Shown: positions 11,353 to 25,670 of the stretch, in pieces
Numbering within the stretch: the stretch's first letter is position 1
How the letters are laid out: each line of letters begins with the position of its first letter
Assembly (NCBI GenBank): GCA_964057225.1
Contig: OZ059896.1
Location: 4,464,001-4,528,000 of the forward strand
Length of the DNA: 64,000 nucleotides
Origin: Auanema rhodensis
Lineage: Eukaryota > Nematoda > Chromadorea > Rhabditida > Rhabditidae
Reading direction: 5' to 3'
Made by a program: the position numbers and the translations under genes
Notes under the pieces: model-generated
Database searches by the model: none
Seen by the model: only the letters and a program-made list of their open reading frames with translations
What the model was told of the DNA's origin: nothing

Positions 11353-12427
11353 ACATAACGTGTACATTTAATTAGCATAAATTAAAGTTCACGTAAATTT
11401 CAAAGTCATGGTTACCATGCACCAATATCAATAAAAATTTGTTTTTAGACTAATATGGACATGGAGAATCTAATTTTGAAAACCGCATCTCTTTATCTTT
11501 CACGTGAAGCGAGTTACATACCAAGTGCACATCACGTGTACATTTAATTAGCATAAATTAAAGTTCACGTAAATTTCAAAGTCATGGTTACCATGCACCA
11601 ATATTAATAAAAATTTGTTTTTAAACTAATATGAACATGGGGAATCTAATTTTGAAAACCGCATCTCTTTATCTTTCACGTGAAGCGAGTTACATACCAA
11701 GTGCACATCACGTGTACATTTAATTAGCATAAATTAAAGTTCACGTAAATTTCAAAGTCATGGTTACCATGAACCAATATCAATAAAAATTTGTTTTTAG
11801 ACTAATATTTACATGGGGAATCTAATTTTGAAAATCGCATCTCTTTATCTTTCACGTGAAGCGAGTTACATACCAAGTGCACATCACGTGTACATTTAAT
11901 TAGCATAAATTAAAGTTCACGTAAATTTCAAAGTCATGGTTACCATGAACCAATATCAATAAAAATTTGTTTTTAGACTAATATGGACATGGGGAATCTA
12001 ATTTTGAAAACCGCATCTCTTTATCTTTCACGTGAAGCGAGTTACATACCAAGTGCACATCACGTGTACATTTAATTAGCATAAATTAAAGTTCACGTAA
12101 ATTTCAAAGTCATGGTTACCATGCACCAATATTAATAAAAATTTGTTTTTAGACTAATATGGACATGGGGAATCTAATTTTGAAAACCGCATCTCTTTAT
12201 CTTTCACGTGAAGCGAGTTATATACCAAGTGCACATCACGTGTACATTTAATTAGCATAAATTAAAGTTCACGTAAATTTCAAAGTCATGGTTACCATGC
12301 ACCAATATCAATAAAAATTTGTTTTTAGACTAATATGGACATGGAGAATCTAATTTTGAAAACCGCATCTCTTTATCTTTCACGTGAAGCGAGTTACATA
12401 CCAAGTGCACATCACGTGTACATTTAA

Positions 12428-12666
12428 TTAGCATAAATTAAAGTTCACGTAAATTTCAAAGTCATGGTTACCATGCACCAATATCAATAAAAATTTGTTT
12501 TTAGAATAATATGGACATGGGGAATCTAATTTTGAAAACCGCATCTCTTTATCTTTCACGTGAAGCGAGTTACATACCAAGTGCACATCACGTGTACACT
12601 TAATTAGCATAAATTAATGTTCACGTAAATTTCAAAGTCATGGTTACCATGCACCAATATCAATAA
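12428..12666 (+). repeat. AGAATAAT + ATTAATGTTC monomer pair, second copy
   Basis: Same marker pair as at 9,612-9,850, exactly 16 units away: AGAATAAT at 12,503 and ATTAATGTTC near 12,613-12,622. The downstream neighbour is a TTCAAG unit here but a GGAAATCG unit at the first copy. This suggests a short exchange rather than a long duplication. Confidence 0.7.
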
Positions 12667-13110
12667 AAATTTGTTTTTAGACTAATATGGACATGGGGAA
12701 TCTAATTTTGAAAACCGCATCTCTTTATCTTTCAAGTGAAGCGAGTTACATACCAAGTGCACATCACGTGTACATTTAATTAGCATAAATTAAAGTTCAC
12801 GTAAATTTCAAAGTCATGGTTACCATGCACCAATATCAATAAAAATTTGTTTTTAGACTAATATGGACATGGGGAATCTAATTTTGAAAATCGCATCTCT
12901 TTATCTTTCACGTGAAGCGAGTTACATACCAAGTGCACATCACGTGTACATTTAATTAGCATAAATTAAAGTTCACGTAAATTTCAAAGTCATGGTTACC
13001 ATGAACCAATATCAATAAAAATTTGTTTTTAGACTAATACGGACATGGGGAATCTAATTTTGAAAACCGCATCTCTTTATCTTTCACGTGAAGCGAGTTA
13101 CATACCAAGT

Positions 13111-13120
13111 GCACATACGT
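13111..13120 (+). other. Single-base deletion in one monomer (175-bp unit)
   Basis: The usual GCACATCACGTG reads GCACATACGTG here, one C short. This is the first departure from exact 176-bp spacing, and every later unit start is shifted by one base. I saw no second copy of this change, so it looks recent and private. It removes the TC before the second CACGTG box, leaving TACGTG. Confidence 0.85.
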
Positions 13121-15199
13121 GTACATTTAATTAGCATAAATTAAAGTTCACGTAAATTTCAAAGTCATGGTTACCATGCACCAATATCAATAAAAATTTG
13201 TTTTTAGACTAATATGGACATGGGGAATCTAATTTTGAAAATCGCATCTCTTTATCTTTCACGTGAAGCGAGTTACATACCAAGTGCACATCACGTGTAC
13301 ATTTAATTAGCATAAATTAAAGTTCACGTAAATTTCAAAGTCATGGTTACCATGAACCAATATCAATAAAAATTTGTTTTTAGACTAATATGGACATGGG
13401 GAATCTAATTTTGAAAACCGCATCTCTTTATCTTTCACGTGAAGCGAGTTACATACCAAGTGCACATCACGTGTACATTTAATTAGCATAAATTAAAGTT
13501 CACGTAAATTTCAAAGTCATGGTTAACATGAACCAATATCAATAAAAATTTGTTTTTAGACTAATATGGACATGGGGAATCTAATTTTGAAAATCGCATC
13601 TCTTTATCTTTCACGTGAAGCGAGTTACATATAAAGTGCACATCACGTGTACATTTAATTAGCATAAATTAAAGTTCACGTAAATTTCAAAGTCATGGTT
13701 ACCATGCACCAATATTAATAAAAATTTGTTTTTAGATTAATATGGACATGGGGAATTTAATTTTGAAAATCGCATCTCTTTATCTTTCACGTGAAGCGAG
13801 TTACATATAAAGTGCACATCACGTGTACATTTAATTAGCATAAATTAAAGTTCACGTAAATTTCAAAGTCATGGTTACCATGCACCAATATCAATAAAAA
13901 TTTGTTTTTAGACTAATTTGGACATGGGGAATCTAATTTTGAAAACCGCATCTCTTTATCTTTCAAGTGAAGCGAGTTACATACCAAATGCACATCACGT
14001 GTACATTTAATTAGCATAAATTAAAGTTCACGTAAATTTCAAAGTCATGGTTACCATGCACCAATATTAATAAAAATTTGTTTTTAGACTAATATGGACA
14101 TGAGGAATCTAATTTTGAAAACCGCATCTCTTTATCTTTCACGTGAAGCGAGTTACATACCAAGTGCACATCACGTGTACATTTAATTAGCATAAATTAA
14201 AGTTCACGTAAATTTCAAAGTCATGGTTACCATGAACCAATATCAATAAAAATTTGTTTTTAGACTAATATGGACATGGGGAATCTAATTTTGAGAACCG
14301 CATCTCTTTATCTTTCACGTGAAGCGAGTTACATACCAAGTGCACATCACGTGTACATTTAATTAGCATAAATTAAAGTTCACGTAAATTTCAAAGTCAT
14401 GGTTACCATGAACCAATATCAATAAAAATTTGTTTTTAGACTAATATGGACATGGGGAATCTAATTTTGAAAACCGCATCTCTTTATCTTTCACGTGAAG
14501 CGAGTTACATACCAAGTGCACATCACGTGTACATTTAATTAGCATAAATTAAAGTTCACGTAAATTTCAAAGTCATGGTTACCATGCACCAATATCAATA
14601 AAAATTTGTTTTTAGACTAATTTGAACATGGGGAATCTAATTTTGAAAACCGCATCTCTTTATCTTTCAAGTGAAGCGAGTTACATACCAAGTGCACATC
14701 ACGTGTACATTTAATTAGCATAAATTAAAGTTCACGTAAATTTCAAAGTCATGGTTACCATGCACCAATATTAATAAAAATTTGTTTTTAGACTAATATG
14801 AACATGGGGAATCTAATTTTGAAAATCGCATCTCTTTATCTTTCACGTGAAGCGAGTTACATACCAAGTGCACATCACGTGTACATTTAATTAGCATAAA
14901 TTAAAGTTCACGTAAATTTCAAAGTCATGGTTACCATGAACCAATATCAATAAAAATTTGTTTTTAGACTAATATGGACATGGGGAATCTAATTTTGAAA
15001 ACCGCATCTCTTTATCTTTCACGTGAAGCGAGTTACATACCAAGTGCACATCACGTGTACATTTAATTAGCATAAATTAAAGTTCACGTAAATTTCAAAG
15101 TCATGGTTACCATGCACCAATATCAATAAAAATTTGTTTTTAGACTAATATGGACATGGGGAATCTAATTTTGAAAATCGCATCTCTTTATCTTTCACG

Positions 15200-16070
15200 T
15201 GAAGCGAGTTACATACCAAGTGCACATCACGTGTACATTTAATTAGCATAAATTAAAGTTCACGTAAATTTCAAAGTCATGGTTACCATGAACCAATATC
15301 AATAAAAATTTGTTTTTAGACTAATATGGACATGGGGAATCTAATTTTGAGAACCGCATCTCTTTATCTTTCACGTGAAGCGAGTTACATACCAAGTGCA
15401 CATCACGTGTACATTTAATTAGCATAAATTAAAGTTCACGTAAATTTCAAAGTCATGGTTACCATGAACCAATACCAATAAAAATTTGTTTTTAGACTAA
15501 TATGGACATGGGGAATCTAATTTTGAAAACCGCATCTCTTTATCTTTCACGTGAAGCGAGTTACATACCAAGTGCACATCACGTGTACATTTAATTAGCA
15601 TAAATTAAAGTTCACGTAAATTTCAAAGTCATGGTTACCATGCACCAATATCAATAAAAATTTGTTTTTAGACTAATATGGACATGGGGAATCTAATTTT
15701 GAAAACCGCATCTCTTTATCTTTCAAGTGAAGCGAGTTACATACCAAGTGCACATCACGTGTACATTCAATTAGCATAAATTAAAGTTCACGTAAATTTC
15801 AAAGTCATGGTTACCATGCACCAATATCAATAAAAATTTGTTTTTAGACTAATATGGACATGGGGAATCTAATTTTAAAAATCGCATCTCTTTATCTTTC
15901 ACGTGAAGCGAGTTACATACCAAGTGCACATCACGTGTACATTTAATTAGCATAAATTAAAGTTCACGTAAATTTCAAAGTCATGGTTACCATGCACCAA
16001 TATCAATAAAAATTTGTTTTTAGACTAATATGGACATGGGGAATCTAATTTTGAAAACCGCATCTCTTTA
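15200..16070 (+). repeat. 5-monomer (880-bp) tandem duplication, copy 1
   Basis: GAGAACC at 15,349 and AATTTTAAAAATCG at 15,871 recur exactly 880 bp later, at 16,229 and 16,751. This copy has private changes such as AATACCAAT near 15,470 and ACATTCAATT near 15,764. Confidence 0.7.
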
Positions 16071-16079
16071 TCTTTCAAG

Positions 16080-16870
16080 TGAAGCGAGTTACATACCAAG
16101 TGCACATCACGTGTACATTTAATTAGCATAAATTAAAGTTCACGTAAATTTCAAAGTCATGGTTACCATGAACCAATATCAATAAAAATTTGTTTTTAGA
16201 CTAATATGGACATGGGGAATCTAATTTTGAGAACCGCATCTCTTTATCTTTCACGTGAAGCGAGTTACATACCAAGTGCACATCACGTGTACATTTAATT
16301 AGCATAAATTAAAGTTCACGTAAATTTCAAAGTCATGGTTACCATGAACCAATATCAATAAAAATTTGTTTTTAGACTAATATGGACATGGGGAATCTAA
16401 TTTTGAAAACCGCATCTCTTTATCTTTCACGTGAAGCGAGTTACATACCAAGTGCACATCACGTGTACATTTAATTAGCATAAATTAAAGTTCACGTAAA
16501 TTTCAAAGTCATGGTTACCATGCACCAATATCAATAAAAATTTGTTTTTAGACTAATATGGACATGGGGAATCTAATTTTGAAAACCGCATCTCTTTATC
16601 TTTCAAGTGAAGCGAGTTACATACCAAGTGCACATCACGTGTACATTTAATTAGCATAAATTAAAGTTCACGTAAATTTCAAAGTCATGGTTACCATGCA
16701 CCAATATCAATAAAAATTTGTTTTTAGACTAATATGGACATGGGGAATCTAATTTTAAAAATCGCATCTCTTTATCTTTCACGTGAAGCGAGTTACATAC
16801 CAAGTGCACATCACGTGTACATTTAATTAGCATAAATTAAAGTTCACGTAAATTTCAAAGTCATGGTTAC
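16080..16870 (+). repeat. 5-monomer (880-bp) tandem duplication, copy 2
   Basis: It carries GAGAACC at 16,229 and AATTTTAAAAATCG at 16,751. The same block is present a third time at 21,180-21,970 as the start of the 29-monomer duplication: GAGAACC at 21,331 and AATTTTAAAAATCG at 21,853, both at +5,102. Confidence 0.7.
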
Positions 16871-17070
16871 CATGAACCAATATCAATAAAAATTTGTTTT
16901 GAAACTAATATGGACATGGGGAATCTAATTTTGAAAATCGCATCTCTTTATCTTTCACGTGAAGCGAGTTACATACCAAGTGCACATCACGTGTACATTT
17001 AATTAGCATAAATTAAAGTTCACGTAAATTTCAAAGTCATGGTTACCATGAACCAATATCAATAAAAATT

Positions 17071-17080
17071 TGTTTTAAAC
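17071..17080 (+). other. One-base deletion in T run: GTTTTAAAC
   Basis: The usual GTTTTTAAAC is one T short here. The identical change is at 18,303, 22,174, 23,405, 28,332, 38,715 and 41,882 (positions of the G). All seven occur on a TAAAC background. The pairs 17,072/22,174 and 18,303/23,405 are carried by the 29-monomer duplication. Confidence 0.85.
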
Positions 17081-20000
17081 TAATATGGACATGGGGAATC
17101 TAATTTTGAAAACCGCATCTCTTTATCTTTCACGTGAAGCGAGTTACATACCAAGTGCACATCACGTGTACATTTAATTAGCATAAATTAAAGTTCACGT
17201 AAATTTCAAAGTCATGGTTACCATGCACCAATATCAATAAAAATTTGTTTTTAGACTAATTTGAACATGGGGAATCTAATTTTGAAAACCGCATCTCTTT
17301 ATCTTTCAAGTGAAGCGAGTTACATACCAAGTGCACTTCACGTGTACATTTAATTAGCATAAATTAAAGTTCACGTAAATTTCAAAGTCATGGTTACCAT
17401 GAACCAATATCAATAAAAATTTGTTTTTAAACTAATATGGACATGGGGAATCTAATTTTGAAAACCGCATCTCTTTATCTTTCACGTGAAGCGAGTTACA
17501 TACCAAGTGCACATCACGTGTACATTTAATTAGCATAAATTAAAGTTCACGTAAATTTCAAAGTCATGGTTACCATGCACCAATATCAATAAAAATTTGT
17601 TTTTAAACTAATATGGACATGGGGAATCTAATTTTGAAAACCGCATCTCCTTATCTTTCACGTGAAGCGAGTTACATACCTAGTGCACATCACGTGTACA
17701 TTTAATTAGCATAAATTAAAGTTCACGTAAATTTCAAAGTCATGGTTACCATGCACCAATATCAATAAAAATTTGTTTTTAAACTAATATGGACATGGGG
17801 AATCTAATTTTGAAAACCGCATCTCTTTATCTTTCACGTGAAGCGAGTTACATACCTAGTGCACATCACGTGTACATTTAATTAGCATAAATTAAAGTTC
17901 ACGTAAATTTCAAAGTCATGGTTACCATGAACCAATATCAATAAAAATTTGTTTTTAAACTAATATGGACATGGGGAATCTAATTTTGAAAACCGCATCT
18001 CTTTATCTTTCACGTGAAGCGAGTTACATACCTAGTGCACATCACGTGTACATTTAATTAGCATAAATTAAAGTTCACGTAAATTTCAAAGTCATGGTTA
18101 CCATGAACCAATATCAATAAAAATTTGTTTTTAAACTAATATGGACATGGGGAATCTAATTTTGAAAACCGCATCTCTTTATCTTTCACGTGAAGCGAGT
18201 TACATACCTAGTGCACATCACGTGTACATTTAATTAGCATAAATTAAAGTTCACGTAAATTTCAAAGACATGGTTACCATGAACCAATATCAATAAAAAT
18301 TTGTTTTAAACTAATATGGACATGGGGAATCTAATTTTGAAAACCGCATCTCTTTATCTTTCACGTGAAGCGAGTTACATACCTAGTGCACATCACGTGT
18401 ACATTTAATTAGCATAAATTAAAGTTCACGTAAATTTGAAAGTCATGGTTACCATGCACCAATATCAATAAAAATTTGTTTTTAAACTAATATGGACATG
18501 GGGAATCTAATTTTGAAAACCGTATCTCTTTATCTTTCACGTGAAGCGAGTTACATACCTAGTGCACATCACGTGTACATTTAATTAGCATAAATTAAAG
18601 TTCACGTAAATTTCAAAGTCATGGTTACCATGAACCAATATCAATAAAAATTTGTTTTTAAACTAATATGGACATGAGGAATCTAATTTTGAAAACCGCA
18701 TCTCTTTATCTTTCACGTGAAGCGAGTTACATACCTAGTGCACATCACGTGTACATTTAATTAGCATAAATTAAAGTTCACGTAAATTTCAAAGTCATGG
18801 TTACCATGAACCAATATCAATAAAAATTTGTTTTTAGACTAATATGGACATGGGGAATCTAATTTTGAAAACCGCATCTCTTTATCTTTCACGTGAAGCG
18901 AGTTACATATAAAGTGCACATCACGTGTACATTTAATTAGCATAAATTAAAGTTCACGTAAATTTCAAAGTCATGGTTACCATGCACCAATATTAATAAA
19001 AATTTGTTTTTAGACTAATATGGACATGGGGAATGTAATTTTGAAAACCGCATCTCTTTATCTTTCACGTGAAGCGAGTTACATACCTAGTGCACATCAC
19101 GTGTACATTTAATTAGCATAAATTAAAGTTCACGTAAATTTCAAAGTCATGGTTACCATGCACCAATATCAATAAAAATTTGTTTTTAGACTAATATGGA
19201 CATGGGGAATCTAATTTTGGAAACCGCATCTCTTTATTTTTTACGTGAAGCGAGTTACATACCAAGTGCACATCACGTGTACATTTAATTAGCATAAATT
19301 AAAGTTCACGTAAATTTCAAAGTCATGGTTACCATGCACCAATATCAATAAAAATTTGTTTTTAGACTAATATGGACATGGGGAATCTAATTTTGAAAAT
19401 CGCATCTCTTTATCTTTCACGTGAAGCGAGTTACATACCAAGTGCACATCACGTGTACATTTAATTAGCATAAATTAAAGTTCACGTAAATTTCAAAGTC
19501 ATGGTTACCATGAACCAATATCAATAAAAATTTGTTTTTAGACTAATATGGACATGGGGAATCTAATTTTGAAAACCGCATCTCTTTATCTTTCACGTGA
19601 AGCGAGTTACATATAAAGTGCACATCACGTGTACATTTAATTAGCATAAATTAAAGTTCACGTAAATTTCAAAGTCATGGTTACCATGCACCAATATTAA
19701 TAAAAATTTGTTTTTAGACTAATATGGACATGGGGAATCTAATTTTGAAAACCGCATCTCTTTATCTTTCACGTGAAGCGAGTTACATACCTAGTGCACA
19801 TCACGTGTACATTTAATTAGCATAAATTAAAGTTCACGTAAATTTCAAAGTCATGGTTACCATGCACCAATATCAATAAAAATTTGTTTTTAGACTAATA
19901 TGGACATGGGGAATCTAATTTTGGAAACCGCATCTCTTTATTTTTTACGTGAAGCGAGTTACATACCAAGTGCACATCACGTGTACATTTAATTAGCATA

Positions 20001-23000
20001 AATTAAAGTTCACGTAAATTTCAAAGTCATGGTTACCATGCACCAATATCAATAAAAATTTGTTTTTAGACTAATATGGACATGGGGAATCTAATTTTGA
20101 AAATCGCATCTCTTTATCTTTCACGTGAAGCGAGTTACATACCAAGTGCACATCACGTGTACATTTAATTAGCATAAATTAAAGTTCACGTAAATTTCAA
20201 AGTCATGGTTACCATGAACCAATATCAATAAAAATTTGTTTTTAGACTAATATGGACATGGGGAATCTAATTTTGAAAACCGCATCTCTTTATCTTTCAC
20301 GTGAAGCGAGTTACATATAAAGTGCACATCACGTGTACATTTAATTAGCATAAATTAAAGTTCACGTAAATTTCAAAGTCATGGTTACCATGCACCAATA
20401 TTAATAAAAATTTGTTTTTAGATTAATATGGACATGGGGAATCTAATTTTGGAAACCGCATCTCTTTATCTTTCACGTGAAGCGAGTTACATACCAAGTG
20501 CACATCACGTGTACATTTAATTAGCATAAATTAAAGTTCACGTAAATTTCAAAGTCATGGTTACCATGAACCAATATCAATAAAAATTTGTTTTTAGACT
20601 AATATGGACATGGGGAATCTAATTTTGAAAACCGCATCTCTTTATCTTTCACGTGAAGCGAGTTACATACCTAGTGCACATCACGTGTACATTTAATTAG
20701 CATAAATTAAAGTTCACGTAAATTTCAAAGTCATGGTTACCATGCACCAATATCAATAAAAATTTGTTTTTAAACTAATATGGACATGGGAAATCTAATT
20801 TTGAAAACCGCATCTCTTTATCTTTCACGTGAAGCGAGTTACATACCTAGTGCACATCACGTGTACATTTAATTAGCATAAATTAAAGTTCACGTAAATT
20901 TCAAAGTCATGGTTACCATGAACCAATATCAATAAAAATTTGTTTTTAAACTAATATGGACATGGGGAATCTAATTTTGAAAACCGCATCTCTTTATCTT
21001 TCACGTGAAGCGAGTTACATACCTAGTGCACATCACGTGTACATTTAATTAGCATAAATTAAAGTTCACGTAAATTTCAAAGTCATGGTTACCATGAACC
21101 AATATCAATAAAAATTTGTTTTTAAACTAATATGGACATGAGGAATCTAATTTTGAAAACCGCATCTCTTTATCTTTCAAGTGAAGCGAGTTACATACCA
21201 AGTGCACATCACGTGTACATTTAATTAGCATAAATTAAAGTTCACGTAAATTTCAAAGTCATGGTTACCATGAACCAATATCAATAAAAATTTGTTTTTA
21301 GACTAATATGGACATGGGGAATCTAATTTTGAGAACCGCATCTCTTTATCTTTCACGTGAAGCGAGTTACATACCAAGTGCACATCACGTGTACATTTAA
21401 TTAGCATAAATTAAAGTTCACGTAAATTTCAAAGTCATGGTTACCATGAACCAATATCAATAAAAATTTGTTTTTAGACTAATATGGACATGGGGAATCT
21501 AATTTTGAAAACCGCATCTCTTTATCTTTCACGTGAAGCGAGTTACATACCAAGTGCACATCACGTGTACATTTAATTAGCATAAATTAAAGTTCACGTA
21601 AATTTCAAAGTCATGGTTACCATGCACCAATATCAATAAAAATTTGTTTTTAGACTAATATGGACATGGGGAATCTAATTTTGAAAACCGCATCTCTTTA
21701 TCTTTCAAGTGAAGCGAGTTACATACCAAGTGCACATCACGTGTACATTTAATTAGCATAAATTAAAGTTCACGTAAATTTCAAAGTCATGGTTACCATG
21801 CACCAATATCAATAAAAATTTGTTTTTAGACTAATATGGACATGGGGAATCTAATTTTAAAAATCGCATCTCTTTATCTTTCACGTGAAGCGAGTTACAT
21901 ACCAAGTGCACATCACGTGTACATTTAATTAGCATAAATTAAAGTTCACGTAAATTTCAAAGTCATGGTTACCATGAACCAATATCAATAAAAATTTGTT
22001 TTGAAACTAATATGGACATGGGGAATCTAATTTTGAAAATCGCATCTCTTTATCTTTCACGTGAAGCGAGTTACATACCAAGTGCACATCACGTGTACAT
22101 TTAATTAGCATAAATTAAAGTTCACGTAAATTTCAAAGTCATGGTTACCATGAACCAATATCAATAAAAATTTGTTTTAAACTAATATGGACATGGGGAA
22201 TCTAATTTTGAAAACCGCATCTCTTTATCTTTCACGTGAAGCGAGTTACATACCAAGTGCACATCACGTGTACATTTAATTAGCATAAATTAAAGTTCAC
22301 GTAAATTTCAAAGTCATGGTTACCATGCACCAATATCAATAAAAATTTGTTTTTAGACTAATTTGAACATGGGGAATCTAATTTTGAAAACCGCATCTCT
22401 TTATCTTTCAAGTGAAGCGAGTTACATACCAAGTGCACTTCACGTGTACATTTAATTAGCATAAATTAAAGTTCACGTAAATTTCAAAGTCATGGTTACC
22501 ATGAACCAATATCAATAAAAATTTGTTTTTAAACTAATATGGACATGGGGAATCTAATTTTGAAAACCGCATCTCTTTATCTTTCACGTGAAGCGAGTTA
22601 CATACCAAGTGCACATCACGTGTACATTTAATTAGCATAAATTAAAGTTCACGTAAATTTCAAAGTCATGGTTACCATGCACCAATATCAATAAAAATTT
22701 GTTTTTAAACTAATATGGACATGGGGAATCTAATTTTGAAAACCGCATCTCCTTATCTTTCACGTGAAGCGAGTTACATACCTAGTGCACATCACGTGTA
22801 CATTTAATTAGCATAAATTAAAGTTCACGTAAATTTCAAAGTCATGGTTACCATGCACCAATATCAATAAAAATTTGTTTTTAAACTAATATGGACATGG
22901 GGAATCTAATTTTGAAAACCGCATCTCTTTATCTTTCACGTGAAGCGAGTTACATACCTAGTGCACATCACGTGTACATTTAATTAGCATAAATTAAAGT

Positions 23001-24999
23001 TCACGTAAATTTCAAAGTCATGGTTACCATGAACCAATATCAATAAAAATTTGTTTTTAAACTAATATGGACATGGGGAATCTAATTTTGAAAACCGCAT
23101 CTCTTTATCTTTCACGTGAAGCGAGTTACATACCTAGTGCACATCACGTGTACATTTAATTAGCATAAATTAAAGTTCACGTAAATTTCAAAGTCATGGT
23201 TACCATGAACCAATATCAATAAAAATTTGTTTTTAAACTAATATGGACATGGGGAATCTAATTTTGAAAACCGCATCTCTTTATCTTTCACGTGAAGCGA
23301 GTTACATACCTAGTGCACATCACGTGTACATTTAATTAGCATAAATTAAAGTTCACGTAAATTTCAAAGACATGGTTACCATGAACCAATATCAATAAAA
23401 ATTTGTTTTAAACTAATATGGACATGGGGAATCTAATTTTGAAAACCGCATCTCTTTATCTTTCACGTGAAGCGAGTTACATACCTAGTGCACATCACGT
23501 GTACATTTAATTAGCATAAATTAAAGTTCACGTAAATTTGAAAGTCATGGTTACCATGCACCAATATCAATAAAAATTTGTTTTTAAACTAATATGGACA
23601 TGGGGAATCTAATTTTGAAAACCGTATCTCTTTATCTTTCACGTGAAGCGAGTTACATACCTAGTGCACATCACGTGTACATTTAATTAGCATAAATTAA
23701 AGTTCACGTAAATTTCAAAGTCATGGTTACCATGAACCAATATCAATAAAAATTTGTTTTGAAACTAATATGGACATGAGGAATCTAATTTTGAAAACCG
23801 CATCTCTTTATCTTTCACGTGAAGCGAGTTACATACCTAGTGCACATCACGTGTACATTTAATTAGCATAAATTAAAGTTCACGTAAATTTCAAAGTCAT
23901 GGTTACCATGAACCAATATCAATAAAAATTTGTTTTTAGACTAATATGGACATGGGGAATCTAATTTTGAAAACCGCATCTCTTTATCTTTCACGTGAAG
24001 CGAGTTACATATAAAGTGCACATCACGTGTACATTTAATTAGCATAAATTAAAGTTCACGTAAATTTCAAAGTCATGGTTACCATGCACCAATATTAATA
24101 AAAATTTGTTTTTAGACTAATATGGACATGGGGAATGTAATTTTGAAAACCGCATCTCTTTATCTTTCACGTGAAGCGAGTTACATACCTAGTGCACATC
24201 ACGTGTACATTTAATTAGCATAAATTAAAGTTCACGTAAATTTCAAAGTCATGGTTACCATGCACCAATATCAATAAAAATTTGTTTTTAGACTAATATG
24301 GACATGGGGAATCTAATTTTGGAAACCGCATCTCTTTATTTTTTACGTGAAGCGAGTTACATACCAAGTGCACATCACGTGTACATTTAATTAGCATAAA
24401 TTAAAGTTCACGTAAATTTCAAAGTCATGGTTACCATGCACCAATATCAATAAAAATTTGTTTTTAGACTAATATGGACATGGGGAATCTAATTTTGAAA
24501 ATCGCATCTCTTTATCTTTCACGTGAAGCGAGTTACATACCAAGTGCACATCACGTGTACATTTAATTAGCATAAATTAAAGTTCACGTAAATTTCAAAG
24601 TCATGGTTACCATGAACCAATATCAATAAAAATTTGTTTTTAGACTAATATGGACATGGGGAATCTAATTTTGAAAACCGCATCTCTTTATCTTTCACGT
24701 GAAGCGAGTTACATATAAAGTGCACATCACGTGTACATTTAATTAGCATAAATTAAAGTTCACGTAAATTTCAAAGTCATGGTTACCATGCACCAATATT
24801 AATAAAAATTTGTTTTTAGACTAATATGGACATGGGGAATCTAATTTTGAAAACCGCATCTCTTTATCTTTCACGTGAAGCGAGTTACATACCTAGTGCA
24901 CATCACGTGTACATTTAATTAGCATAAATTAAAGTTCACGTAAATTTCAAAGTCATGGTTACCATGCACCAATATCAATAAAAATTTGTTTTTAGACTA

Positions 25000-25670
25000 A
25001 TATGGACATGGGGAATCTAATTTTGGAAACCGCATCTCTTTATTTTTTACGTGAAGCGAGTTACATACCAAGTGCACATCACGTGTACATTTAATTAGCA
25101 TAAATTAAAGTTCACGTAAATTTCAAAGTCATGGTTACCATGCACCAATATCAATAAAAATTTGTTTTTAGACTAATATGGACATGGGGAATCTAATTTT
25201 GAAAATCGCATCTCTTTATCTTTCACGTGAAGCGAGTTACATACCAAGTGCACATCACGTGTACATTTAATTAGCATAAATTAAAGTTCACGTAAATTTC
25301 AAAGTCATGGTTACCATGAACCAATATCAATAAAAATTTGTTTTTAGACTAATATGGACATGGGGAATCTAATTTTGAAAACCGCATCTCTTTATCTTTC
25401 ACGTGAAGCGAGTTACATATAAAGTGCACATCACGTGTACATTTAATTAGCATAAATTAAAGTTCACGTAAATTTCAAAGTCATGGTTACCATGCACCAA
25501 TATTAATAAAAATTTGTTTTTAGATTAATATGGACATGGGGAATCTAATTTTGGAAACCGCATCTCTTTATCTTTCACGTGAAGCGAGTTACATACCAAG
25601 TGCACATCACGTGTACATTTAATTAGCATAAATTAAAGTTCACGTAAATTTCAAAGTCATGGTTACCATG
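25000..25670 (+). repeat. 4-monomer (704-bp) internal duplication, copy 1
   Basis: The unit with GGAAACC followed by TATTTTTTACG starts its marker at 25,025 and again at 25,729, exactly four units apart. The GATTAAT/GGAAACC/CTTTCACG unit near 25,520-25,600 recurs near 26,226-26,300. The corresponding stretch of copy 1 of the 29-monomer duplication has this set only once, so the gain came after that duplication. Confidence 0.8.

Larger units (their letters stand above)
1..13000 (+). repeat. Array zone 1: ATATGAAC / GGAG / TTCAAG / CACTT monomer types
   Basis: This zone is marked by recurring units with ATATGAAC in place of ATATGGAC, GGAGAATC in place of GGGGAATC, TTCAAGTG or TTCATGTG in place of TTCACGTG, and ACACTTAATT in place of ACATTTAATT. 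The TTAAAC, CCTAG, CCGAG, AATTCG and AATTGG types of later zones were not seen here. It contains nested duplications of 3, 9, 10 and 13 monomers and dispersed matches at 16 and 24 monomers. All units are exactly 176 bp up to 13,116. Boundaries are approximate because the types intermix. Confidence 0.75.
13001..16895 (+). repeat. Array zone 2: transitional monomers
   Basis: This zone contains the first length change of the array (13,116), the first ATAAAGTG units (near 13,631 and 13,808), the first GATTAAT unit (near 13,735) and GAGAACC units at 14,293, 15,349 and 16,229. ATATGAAC and TTCAAG types of zone 1 still occur. Edges are judgement calls based on where new monomer types first appear. 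Confidence 0.6.
16060..21160 (+). repeat. 29-monomer (5,102-bp) tandem duplication, copy 1
   Basis: At least four rare markers lie exactly 5,102 bp from their partners: GAGAACC 16,229/21,331, AATTTTAAAAATCG 16,751/21,853, TTTTGAAAC 16,901/22,003 (the first base of GAAAC) and AAAGACATGG 18,264/23,366. 5,102 is 29 x 176 minus the two one-base deletions inside the copy. The downstream edge is bracketed by base differences at 21,141 and 21,180. The upstream edge is the equivalent interval 16,039-16,078. Confidence 0.85.

Noticed and set aside
12428-12610. Identical 60-codon minus-strand open frame
   Set aside because: Second copy of the same satellite pair, 16 units away. Identity reflects repeat copying, not selection on a protein.
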